From a virus, in IMG/VR virus record IMGVR_UViG_3300008120_005720, positions 1 to 64,000 of that record: a stretch of DNA of 64,000 nt. One strand, 5' to 3'. The notes under the pieces are model-generated. The model saw only the letters and a program-made list of their open reading frames with translations. It ran no database searches and had not been told where the DNA came from. Position numbers and translations under genes: made by a program. How positions within the stretch are numbered: the first letter of the stretch is position 1; each line of letters starts with the position of its first letter. Positions 30,903 to 36,754 of the stretch are shown here, piece by piece.

Positions 30903-31880
30903 ATGAATAATGAGAGTAAAACAATCGATATGGATACCCTAACTCATGTCGATATTGAAAGAAACGCAGCGTTAATTGAGTTATTAGATGCATACACAAT
31001 TAATGGTTCTAGCGTTGGTCGTTATGTAGTTGACGGTAATGAGTGCGAAGTTAGATTCATTGTTGTAACACCAGATTTAGCATCTGAAATTTTGGAAAAA
31101 TACAATAATGAGAATAGACCTCTTTCTAAAACTAATGTGATTAAATTAGCTAAAGAAATGGAAAATGGTAACTGGAAGTTTAACGGTGAGACTTTATCTT
31201 TTAATGCAAAAGGTAATTTATCAAACGGACAACACAGATTACATGGCATTGTTGTTAGCGGAATGACATTTAGATTTTTAGTTACGTCTGGAATTGACCC
31301 AGAAACTTTTCCAACTATTGATAGTGGAAGAAAAAGAACTGGTTCTGATGTTTTAGGTATTGCTGGTGTAAGCAACGCAACAACGGCTTCTGCTGTTTGT
31401 AAATTTATTAACGCTTTCAAAACTGGTAAATTTAGTTATACTAGCAAAGCTTCAGATAATAGAACATTATCTAACACTGATATTGAAGAATACTACAATA
31501 GTTTAAAAAATATCGATGAAAGTATTAAATTTGGTAAAAACATGTCATTAAAAAGCTGTGGATTATTAACAGCAACAGTTGTGTCTAGTTTCCACTATTT
31601 GTTTTCTGAAGTTGATGATGTTTTAGCTGAAGATTTCTTAACTAAATTATCAACTGGTATTGATTTAAAACAAAATTCACCAATACTAGCGTTAAGAAAC
31701 AGATTACTTAATTCTAAAAACAATGAAAGTTTTAGATTGACTAATGATGCAATACTTAAATTGATTTGTTATGCGTGGGAGAAATTTGTTAAAAATGAAA
31801 TAGTTAAAGTACTTAAATTACCAGAAAACTATGAAATTAACATATATGGTTCAAACCCACAAAAAATGTTAGATTTATAA
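30903..31880 (+). CDS. ParB/Srx-like domain phage protein
   Basis: 325 residues. RPLSKTNVIKLAKEMENGNW, then GNLSNGQHRLHG and IDSGRKRTGSDVL follow the ParB N-terminal (ParB/sulfiredoxin) pattern, with GQHR equal to the conserved G-x-R-R-like box. Stand-alone proteins of this form occur in many phages and plasmids; some are nucleases or NTPases. The helical C-terminal ~170 residues are not recognised. Confidence 0.65.
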   Translation: MNNESKTIDMDTLTHVDIERNAALIELLDAYTINGSSVGRYVVDGNECEVRFIVVTPDLASEILEKYNNENRPLSKTNVIKLAKEMENGNWKFNGETLSFNAKGNLSNGQHRLHGIVVSGMTFRFLVTSGIDPETFPTIDSGRKRTGSDVLGIAGVSNATTASAVCKFINAFKTGKFSYTSKASDNRTLSNTDIEEYYNSLKNIDESIKFGKNMSLKSCGLLTATVVSSFHYLFSEVDDVLAEDFLTKLSTGIDLKQNSPILALRNRLLNSKNNESFRLTNDAILKLICYAWEKFVKNEIVKVLKLPENYEINIYGSNPQKMLDL

Positions 31881-31886
31881 AAAAGC

Positions 31887-31906
31887 GTAACCGAAATTCG
31901 GTTACA
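31887..31906 (+). terminator. hairpin at the end of the ParB-like gene
   Basis: GTAACCG/CGGTTAC stem with a 5-base loop just after the stop, four bases before tRNA-Met; no T-run, so it may protect or process RNA ends rather than terminate. Confidence 0.4.
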
Positions 31907-31909
31907 CTT

Positions 31910-31983
31910 GGTCCTTTAGCTCAGTAGGTTAGAGCAACTGACTCATAATCAGTAGGTCGATGGTTCGAGCCCATCAAGGACCA
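31910..31983 (+). tRNA. tRNA-Met(CAT)
   Basis: Acceptor GGTCCTT/AAGGACC, anticodon arm ACTGA-CTCATAA-TCAGT. Confidence 0.9.
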
Positions 31984-32299
31984 CATTTAGGTGATTCTCA
32001 GTAATGGAGAGAGTAGAATCTTTAGAGTAGTGAACATGAAAAGGCACGCAAAGCGTTAAAATATTTCTCAGTAGAGCCTCACATAAATCACAATGCTACT
32101 CACTAAAAAATATTGGGCTGTCCATGGCCCACGTATATATGTAGAATGTCTATGATAAAATACGTTTGAACTACCGTTCATATAGTCGTATGGTTAGGGT
32201 GGTACCTAATTAGTAATAATACGATGAAAAAAACAGAGACCACTGGTTCTGATGCGAATGGTCAGATAGGTAGTGGAAAGCCGAAAAATTCCACAAATT
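31984..32299 (+). ncRNA. 316-base structured spacer in tRNA array D
   Basis: No convincing ORF. Visible pairings: GATTCT/AGAATC near 31990-32020, AATATTT/AAATATT enclosing CAGTAG/CTACT around 32060-32115, GGGC/GCCC near 32130, and TCGTAT/ATACGA around a D-arm-like TGGTTAGGGTGGTA (~32188-32226). Probably one or more stable RNAs or decayed tRNAs. Confidence 0.35.
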
Positions 32300-32374
32300 G
32301 GCTTCGTAGCTCAGCTGGATAGTAGCAACGCACTTCTAATGCGTAGGTCGAAGGTTCGAATCCTTCCGAAGTCA
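32300..32374 (+). tRNA. tRNA-Arg(TCT), second copy
   Basis: Acceptor GGCTTCG/CGAAGTC, anticodon arm ACGCA-CTTCTAA-TGCGT; D-loop one base longer than usual. Confidence 0.85.
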
Positions 32375-32610
32375 CAAGGTAGAGCGAAAGGTCACGTTTT
32401 CAGTTAAATGTCCGCAGATAGGCTCTTTAAACATTCTGGAATTAAAAACTGAAGGTAAATTACGACCATACAGTAATTGCTTTTTTCGTAGTGATGGTTT
32501 TAAAGTAAAAACTCGACTATTATAAATGAAACTTTATTTAGCGGTTTAGCGGTAATTTATGATGGCAGAAATGCAGAAGAGTAAATGAAACCTTAAATTT
32601 ACTCTTAATA
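32375..32610 (+). ncRNA. 236-base structured spacer
   Basis: No ORF supported. TTCAGTT/AACTGAA spans ~32399-32455 and a 10-bp hairpin AAGAGTAAAT/ATTTACTCTT ends at ~32606, just before the intron-bearing tRNA. Confidence 0.3.
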
Positions 32611-32736
32611 CGGGAGGTAGCCCAATTGGTAGAGGCAGCGGTATTGCAAAAAGTTTAATCTGTTTTAAAGATTAAGTTCAGCAAATAAAACGCTAATCGG
32701 AACCGCAGAGTGTTAGTTCGAGTCTAACCCTTCCGA
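32611..32736 (+). tRNA. tRNA-Arg(TCG) with a 52-base intron
   Basis: Exons: 32611-32644 and 32697-32736. Spliced, acceptor CGGGAGG/CCTTCCG, D-stem GCC/GGC, anticodon stem GCGGT/ACCGC, loop ATTCGGA (U33, purine 37, anticodon TCG) and T-arm GTTAG/CTAAC all pair. The intron (32645-32696) has an 8-bp stem TTTAATCT/AGATTAAG, then TTCAGCAA and exactly 12 bases to the 3' junction, the rule seen in the two permuted tRNAs. Reading the unspliced loop as ATTGCAA would give Ala(TGC), but the acceptor lacks G3:U70. The junction can slide one T. Confidence 0.75.
32645..32696 (+). other. mini-intron of the TTTCAGCAA class
   Basis: 52 bases: TGCAAAAAG, stem TTTAATCT, loop GTTTTAA, stem AGATTAAG, TTCAGCAA, then 12 bases. 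Far below the size of group I or II introns. Shares its 5' A-rich element, stem position, motif and 3' spacing with the flanks of the permuted tRNAs at 35574-35867. Confidence 0.7.
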
Positions 32737-32784
32737 CCCTTGACTTTTTTGTACTTTGTCGTATATTTATATTAAAATAGATGT

Positions 32785-33438
32785 ATGGCAAGGAAACAGA
32801 AAACGATTCATTACTTATATAAGACTACTTGTATTATAACAAATAGATATTATATAGGAATGCACAGTACAAATAATCTAGATGATGGTTATATGGGAAG
32901 TGGAAAAAGATTAAGATATAGCATACGTAAATATGGTGTTGAAAACCATAAAAAAGAGATATTAGAGTTCTTTGATACACGTGAGTTATTGGTTGAAGCT
33001 GAAATAAAAGCAATCAGTGAAGAAATGATTACAGATAACAACTGTATGAATTTAAAAGGCGGTGGTACTGGAGGTTTTATTAATGAAGAACATAGAAAAA
33101 AATTTTTATTGGTTGGATTACAAAATTTAAAAATTAATCAATCTAAACGAATTGAAAATATGAAAAAAACTATGTCTACAGATAAAATTAAAAATAAGAT
33201 TAGCGAATCTTTAATTAAATTTTATAATGAAAATGGTAATGTTGGGTTTTTTGCTGGTAAACAACATACTGAGGAATCTAAACAGAAAATAAGTGAAGCA
33301 TCTAAAGGTAAAGGTATTGGTGAATCAAACAGTCAATATGGTACTTGTTGGATAACCAAAGATGGTTCGAATAAAAAGATTAAAAAAGATGACCTTGATA
33401 TCTACCTAAATAAAGGATGGGTTAAAGGAAGAAAATAA
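32785..33438 (+). CDS. GIY-YIG homing endonuclease (Seg-like)
   Basis: 217 residues. HYLYKTTCIITNRYYIGMHST is the GIY-YIG core, with NLDDGYMGSGKRLRYSIRKYG following as in T4 Seg enzymes; the C-terminal SSKGKGIGESNSQYG region is a NUMOD-type DNA-binding tail. A paralogue at 45437 shares the start and nearly identical last ~35 residues. Both lie immediately behind tRNA genes, so tRNA arrays are the likely homing sites. Confidence 0.85.
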   Translation: MARKQKTIHYLYKTTCIITNRYYIGMHSTNNLDDGYMGSGKRLRYSIRKYGVENHKKEILEFFDTRELLVEAEIKAISEEMITDNNCMNLKGGGTGGFINEEHRKKFLLVGLQNLKINQSKRIENMKKTMSTDKIKNKISESLIKFYNENGNVGFFAGKQHTEESKQKISEASKGKGIGESNSQYGTCWITKDGSNKKIKKDDLDIYLNKGWVKGRK

Positions 33439-33439
33439 A

Positions 33440-33520
33440 ATTAGTTCTATTAGGTGCAACAAAACGGTTGATAATCATAGGTAACTATGTCAGAAGCTAC
33501 AGACATGACTAATTTTTAAT
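33440..33520 (+). ncRNA. structured RNA ending in a terminator-like stem
   Basis: AATTAGT pairs with ACTAATT and a T-run follows; inside are CATAG/CTATG and ATGTC/GACAT hairpins, giving a three-way junction. Directly downstream of the GIY-YIG stop. Confidence 0.4.
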
Positions 33521-33627
33521 ATTGGTGCCACACGGAACAGAAACTATTCCCGTAGTTAAGCTGTTTGGGTTTTGGTGACGGGGCGAGAGTCCCCTTAATC
33601 AATCCACGTGTGGAAGGGACACCAATC
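33521..33627 (+). ncRNA. structured RNA with 5S rRNA-like elements
   Basis: ATTGGTG + CCACACG at the start pair with CGTGTGG + CACCAAT at the end (14 bp with a bulge); AACAG/CTGTT and GGGG/CCCC arms sit inside. TTCCCGTAGTTAAGC and GACGGGGCGAGAGTCCC resemble 5S rRNA segments (TTCCGAAC..GAAGTTAAGC; GGGAGAGT). Size (~107 bases) and closing helix also fit 5S, but much of the conserved sequence is absent. Confidence 0.35.
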
Positions 33628-33762
33628 GTTGCTATGGAGAAATTTGGTAGACTCACTCCACTGACCCGTCTGTAAAGACTAGACTACACCTTGTCAAGTG
33701 TGGGTGATGGGGTAAACGGGGGTTGTGACATAACACTGTAGGTTCGAATCCTACTGGCAACA
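33628..33762 (+). tRNA. tRNA-Tyr(GTA)-like gene with ~39-base insert in the anticodon loop
   Basis: Acceptor GTTGCTA/TGGCAAC, T-arm GTAGG/CCTAC and a Tyr-type long variable arm GTTGT/AACA are clear. The anticodon stem CCCGT/ACGGG encloses CTGTAAA plus ~39 extra bases; GTAAA occurs at both ends of the insert, so the junction could be anywhere in that repeat. The insert forms a CACCTTG-type hairpin but lacks TTTCAGCAA. The D-arm region also has ~10 extra bases. Confidence 0.6.
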
Positions 33763-33791
33763 CAAAATAACGTAAAATAAAAAAAAAACAA

Positions 33792-34394
33792 ATGGGAAGT
33801 TGTGGTTCATGGGATGCTAGTTTATCTTTGGTTAAAAGAATTGGTATCACAAAAAAAGAAGAAAATTCTTCTGAAGATATAAAAAAGTTCATTGAAAAAA
33901 ACAAAAATAGTTTTAAACAACGTAAATCTTATGAAGATTTAAAGAAAAACGATGTTTTAATCATGGTTGTTGCTGATGATGAAGATGAAGACCTTTATGA
34001 AGAGATTACTATGGCTGAATTAGGGTTAGAAAATGTTAACGCTAAAGAATTTATAGAAAACAAAATGTGGGAACAATTTGAAGATAAATTCGAAGATGTT
34101 TTAGAATTAATTGATATTGAAGGGTTAGATTTTTATGTTGAAATTAAAGACTTAGAAAACAAGCTTAAATTTTTAGACCTTAAAGTTCTATCTAAAAATT
34201 TCCATGGTTGGGATGCAAGTACTCCTTCATTTATCGAAGATGAACAAAATTTAGCTAGTTGTAGTGGTTGGATATATTGTCACAATGATAACTCTGATAC
34301 GGATTCATTTACTATAACACAAAAATTTATTGATAGTTTAAGTGTTGGTGATAAGCTAGTGTTAAGAGGTGATGGTGATGGTGAACATTGTTAA
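33792..34394 (+). CDS. hypothetical protein
   Basis: 200 residues, Gly/Cys-containing start (MGSCGSWDASLSL), acidic centre and a C-terminal globular part ending DGDGEHC. Not recognised. Confidence 0.6.
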   Translation: MGSCGSWDASLSLVKRIGITKKEENSSEDIKKFIEKNKNSFKQRKSYEDLKKNDVLIMVVADDEDEDLYEEITMAELGLENVNAKEFIENKMWEQFEDKFEDVLELIDIEGLDFYVEIKDLENKLKFLDLKVLSKNFHGWDASTPSFIEDEQNLASCSGWIYCHNDNSDTDSFTITQKFIDSLSVGDKLVLRGDGDGEHC

Positions 34395-34407
34395 ATAAAA
34401 AAAAAAC

Positions 34408-34767
34408 ATGAAGAAAATTGTTTTAATGTTTGTTATTGGTATTGGATTGATTTCATGTAAAGAACAACCAAAACAAGAAGAAACGGTTGAAGTGCAAAGA
34501 ATTGATTTGGATATTCCAGTTCAAACACAAGTTGTAACTCAAACTGTTGAGGTTTACAGAAAACCAAAAAAACTTTGGAACACCAAAGAGTTAAAATTAC
34601 CAGTTGGTAGAATTGTAAAAATGGATTGTGGTAATTGTTTACAATCTGATAGAAATTTAAAGAATAATTATATCACTATTGAATGTGAAGATGGTTATCT
34701 TAGAATTTTTAGAGATATAGATGTTGATTTATATCTAAACATGGAAGTCAACGATTCCATAAATTAA
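34408..34767 (+). CDS. predicted lipoprotein
   Basis: 119 residues with a signal peptide and lipobox (MKKIVLMFVIGIGLISC-K), so probably lipidated and anchored in the envelope. The mature part is Gln/Val/Lys-rich, then a beta-rich C-terminus. Phage lipoproteins often act in superinfection exclusion; that role is inference. Confidence 0.7.
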   Translation: MKKIVLMFVIGIGLISCKEQPKQEETVEVQRIDLDIPVQTQVVTQTVEVYRKPKKLWNTKELKLPVGRIVKMDCGNCLQSDRNLKNNYITIECEDGYLRIFRDIDVDLYLNMEVNDSIN

Positions 34768-34797
34768 AAAAAAAGTTGAAAAAGTTACAAAAAAAAC

Positions 34798-34828
34798 TTG
34801 CATTTTGAATCAAATGTTCGTACATTAG
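34798..34828 (+). promoter_or_regulatory. Bacteroidota-type promoter
   Basis: TTGCAT at 34798 and TACATTAG at 34821-34828; drives the coiled-coil gene with the in-frame TAA. Confidence 0.75.
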
Positions 34829-34888
34829 TAACATAAAAATTGGATATAATAATCATAATAAAAAAGTAAAAAAAAAAGTAAAAAGAGT

Positions 34889-35152
34889 ATGGCGACAAAA
34901 AGTACACCAGCAAGAAAAGCTTCTGCAAACACAGAAGTAGTTTTAGGACAAGCGGCAGCGCAAATCACTAAAGCTGTTAACGAATTGAAAGCTGCTACAG
35001 CAACTGTAACAACATTGTCTGAGCAAGCTGACCAATTAACATTGTTAGTAGCTAACAAAGAAGAAGCTATCGCTTCATTAGAAGTAGAGTACGCTGAGAA
35101 ACGTAGACAAGCTGACGTTGAGTTAGAATTGTCTTTCAAAGCTAACCAATAA
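34889..35152 (+). CDS. coiled-coil protein, part before an in-frame TAA
   Basis: 87 residues: basic Ala/Ser start (MATKSTPARKAS) then a continuous coiled coil. The frame stays open and coding-like for another 122 codons after the TAA at 35150-35152, so this is either the short product of a readthrough gene or the front part of a gene broken by one nonsense change (the codon before is CAA). Codons are unusually GC-rich, suggesting high expression. Confidence 0.6.
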   Translation: MATKSTPARKASANTEVVLGQAAAQITKAVNELKAATATVTTLSEQADQLTLLVANKEEAIASLEVEYAEKRRQADVELELSFKANQ

Positions 35153-35521
35153 AGAGTTGTTAACGAGTGGTTACGTGCAAACGGATACACTTCTATCGCA
35201 ACAAGTGAATTAACAACTTTACGTTCTGAGTTAGACTCAACTAAAGCTAACACTGAAAACACAGTGAAGAAAGAAGTTGCAACAGTTGCTGCTACTTTGA
35301 AATCTCAGTACGAGAATGAAATCAAATTGATTCACTCTGAGAACAAAGCAATCGCTGCTGAGAACGCTGCTAAAATTGGTACATTAGCAACTCAAAACGA
35401 GTTCTTACAAGAACAAGTGACTAAGTTGTATGCACAATTAGATGCAGAGCGTTCAGCTGGTATCGAAAGAGCAAAAGCTGGGTCAGTAGGTTCAATTAAC
35501 GTTGCACCAGCTGGTAAGTAA
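35153..35521 (+). CDS. coiled-coil protein, continuation after the in-frame TAA
   Basis: Same frame as 34889-35152. Begins RVVNEWLRANGYTSIATSEL and continues as coiled coil to a TAA at 35519. An internal ATG at 35264 (MKKEVATVAATLK) could start an 85-residue product. Codon bias is the same on both sides of the stop, so it is or recently was one ~210-residue gene. Confidence 0.6.
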   Translation, partial: RVVNEWLRANGYTSIATSELTTLRSELDSTKANTENTVKKEVATVAATLKSQYENEIKLIHSENKAIAAENAAKIGTLATQNEFLQEQVTKLYAQLDAERSAGIERAKAGSVGSINVAPAGK

Positions 35522-35573
35522 TTAGCAATAATATTCTACGTGGGGAACTGCGTAGAATGTTACAAGGGAAAGA

Positions 35574-35697
35574 AAGATTATTTCAGCAACAAAAACTGAA
35601 TAGGCTGTTAACCTCGTGGTCATGGGTTCGAATCCCATACTGTCCTTAATTGGGCGGTTAGCTCAGCGGATAGAGCACGTATCAAAAAAGTAATCTT
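35574..35697 (+). tRNA. circularly permuted tRNA-Asn(GTT) with flanking splice elements
   Basis: The 3' part (35602-35646) precedes the 5' part (35652-35679), separated by TAATT. Joined 5' to 3' they give a 73-base cloverleaf: acceptor GGGCGGT/ACTGTCC (7 of 7, two GU), D-stem GCTC/GAGC, A26, anticodon stem CGAGG/CCTCG, loop CTGTTAA, T-arm ATGGG-TTCGAAT-CCCAT. The junction falls between positions 28 and 29. Outside, AAGATTA (35574-35580) pairs with TAATCTT (35691-35697); TTTCAGCAA then 12 bases precede the 3' part, and TATCAAAAAAG follows the 5' part. No normal-order copy of either half is nearby. Confidence 0.8.
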
Positions 35698-35738
35698 GTT
35701 CCCCCAGTATTAAGTCCTCTGTCTTACAGAGTAATTAA

Positions 35739-35867
35739 AAGATTGTTTCAGCAAGTTAACTAAAAATTTGTATAGATAACAAAGGGACTGGGTTCGAATC
35801 CCAGCATGTCCTAAAACAGAGGTAGGGGCGTGTGGTGTAAGGGTAGCACAAAAAAAAGGGCAATCTT
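35739..35867 (+). tRNA. second circularly permuted tRNA (nominal anticodon AGA)
   Basis: 3' part 35767-35812, 13-base linker, 5' part 35826-35850. Joined: acceptor GGGCGTG/CATGTCC (7 of 7, GU at the same two positions as the first), D-stem GTGT/GCAC, A26, anticodon stem TTTGT/ACAAA, loop ATAGATA, T-arm CTGGG-TTCGAAT-CCCAG; 71 bases, junction between 26 and 27. AAGATTG (35739-35745) pairs with CAATCTT (35861-35867), a covarying match to the first gene's arms; TTTCAGCAA plus 12 bases again precedes the 3' part. The loop has U33 but U37, so decoding identity is uncertain. Confidence 0.75.
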
Positions 35868-35878
35868 GGTACTCATTT

Positions 35879-35950
35879 ACAGCGTTAGCTCCAGTGGTAG
35901 AGTCCACTCTATAGAAGTGGGGGACGTTGGTTCGATTCCAACACGCTGTA
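35879..35950 (+). tRNA. tRNA with nominal anticodon ATA
   Basis: Acceptor ACAGCGT/ACGCTGT, anticodon arm CCACT-CTATAGA-AGTGG, T-arm GTTGG/CCAAC. ATA would be Tyr, but the variable loop is short, unlike bacterial tRNA-Tyr, so identity is open. Confidence 0.65.
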
Positions 35951-35959
35951 CAAGAACAA

Positions 35960-36040
35960 ACTAGTGTTAGTTCAATTATTGCGGTTTGTAACCGTAGGTT
36001 GAATGAGATTGTGGCCACAATGGGTAAATTCCCACTAGTC
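35960..36040 (+). tRNA. tRNA-like gene, nominal Thr(TGT)
   Basis: Acceptor ACTAGTG/CACTAGT and anticodon arm TGCGG-TTTGTAA-CCGTA pair, but the T-loop is TAAATT rather than TTCRA, a TTGTGG/CCACAA arm fills the variable region, and AGAACA/TGTTCT extends the acceptor outward. Probably degraded or divergent. Confidence 0.45.
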
Positions 36041-36117
36041 TCTGTTCTTCTTATTTTCTTTGTTTAGTAAAACAAAGTGGTGGATGCTCGGAGGTTAAAC
36101 TCTCGGCCCAAAAGGAT

Positions 36118-36194
36118 TGGACAGTAGTATAATGGTATTACGCTCTGCGGTACGTACAAAGAGTGAGATAGTGGTTCGAATCCACTCTGTTTCA
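36118..36194 (+). tRNA. tRNA-like gene with enlarged anticodon loop
   Basis: D-stem GTA/TAC and T-arm AGTGG-TTCGAAT-CCACT are good; acceptor TGGACAG/CTGTTTC has GU pairs and one mismatch. The stem GCTCT/AGAGT encloses 13 bases including the palindrome GTACGTAC, so a short insert is possible. Confidence 0.5.
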
Positions 36195-36222
36195 ACAATG
36201 TTTTATTATTAAAATGTTTTAA

Positions 36223-36708
36223 ATGAGTAAGAAAAGTACAATACCGTTGAATTATCAATTAGGTATGATGGTTGGTGAATACATTGTAGCACTACATTTA
36301 CCAACACTTAGCACAGACATGCTAAAATCTAGAAAAATCATCCAAGTATCAGAAGAAGAAACTGCTGAATGGGAAACCTTACAGAAAAATGAAGAACCAT
36401 ATTGGTTTAGTGATAAAAAAAGGGAAGAAGATAAAGAAGGTTATTTAAAAGTTTTTTATGATAATCGTAAATGGTATCATAAATTGGAAGAAAAATATCT
36501 ACCAGAAACCCTAAAAGTTCCAGTACCTAGAGTAGAACCAACCAACATCAATCGATTTGGTGAAGGTATTGAATCAGCGTTATGGAATTGTGATATGTCA
36601 CATTATAAAATACAAGAAGGTTTTTTTGAGCAAACAGAAGACATTGCATGGTGTTCTTATATTATTTTAACAAGACACATAGAAAAAGTTCCAGAAAAGT
36701 TTGCATAA
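36223..36708 (+). CDS. conserved phage-like hypothetical protein
   Basis: 161 residues starting MSKKSTIPLNYQLGMMVGEY; hydrophilic with several Trp and Tyr and a Cys pair near the end. Not recognised. Confidence 0.6.
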   Translation: MSKKSTIPLNYQLGMMVGEYIVALHLPTLSTDMLKSRKIIQVSEEETAEWETLQKNEEPYWFSDKKREEDKEGYLKVFYDNRKWYHKLEEKYLPETLKVPVPRVEPTNINRFGEGIESALWNCDMSHYKIQEGFFEQTEDIAWCSYIILTRHIEKVPEKFA

Positions 36709-36731
36709 TTAAAATATTATCTATACATTTG
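36701..36731 (+). promoter_or_regulatory. Bacteroidota-type promoter
   Basis: TTGCAT at 36701 (in the previous gene's last codons) and TACATTTG at 36724-36731; start of the membrane operon. Confidence 0.82.
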
Positions 36732-36754
36732 TATCAACGTTAAAAATTTAGAAA

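Noticed and set aside
32645-32696. Group I or group II intron in the tRNA-Arg gene
   Set aside because: At ~52 bases it cannot hold a group I core (P3-P9) or group II domains, and the exon flanks do not fit either type.
32611-32736. tRNA-Ala(TGC) for the gene with insert
   Set aside because: Possible from the unspliced loop, but no G3:U70 pair is present and the spacing rule gives a better loop for Arg(TCG).
28298-35646. Trans-splicing of the 5' half at 28298 with the 3' half at 35602
   Set aside because: Acceptor strands pair 6 of 7 (GGACAGA/ACTGTCC) but the anticodon strands (TCGCA with CCTCG) do not, whereas the local 5' part at 35652 pairs perfectly everywhere.
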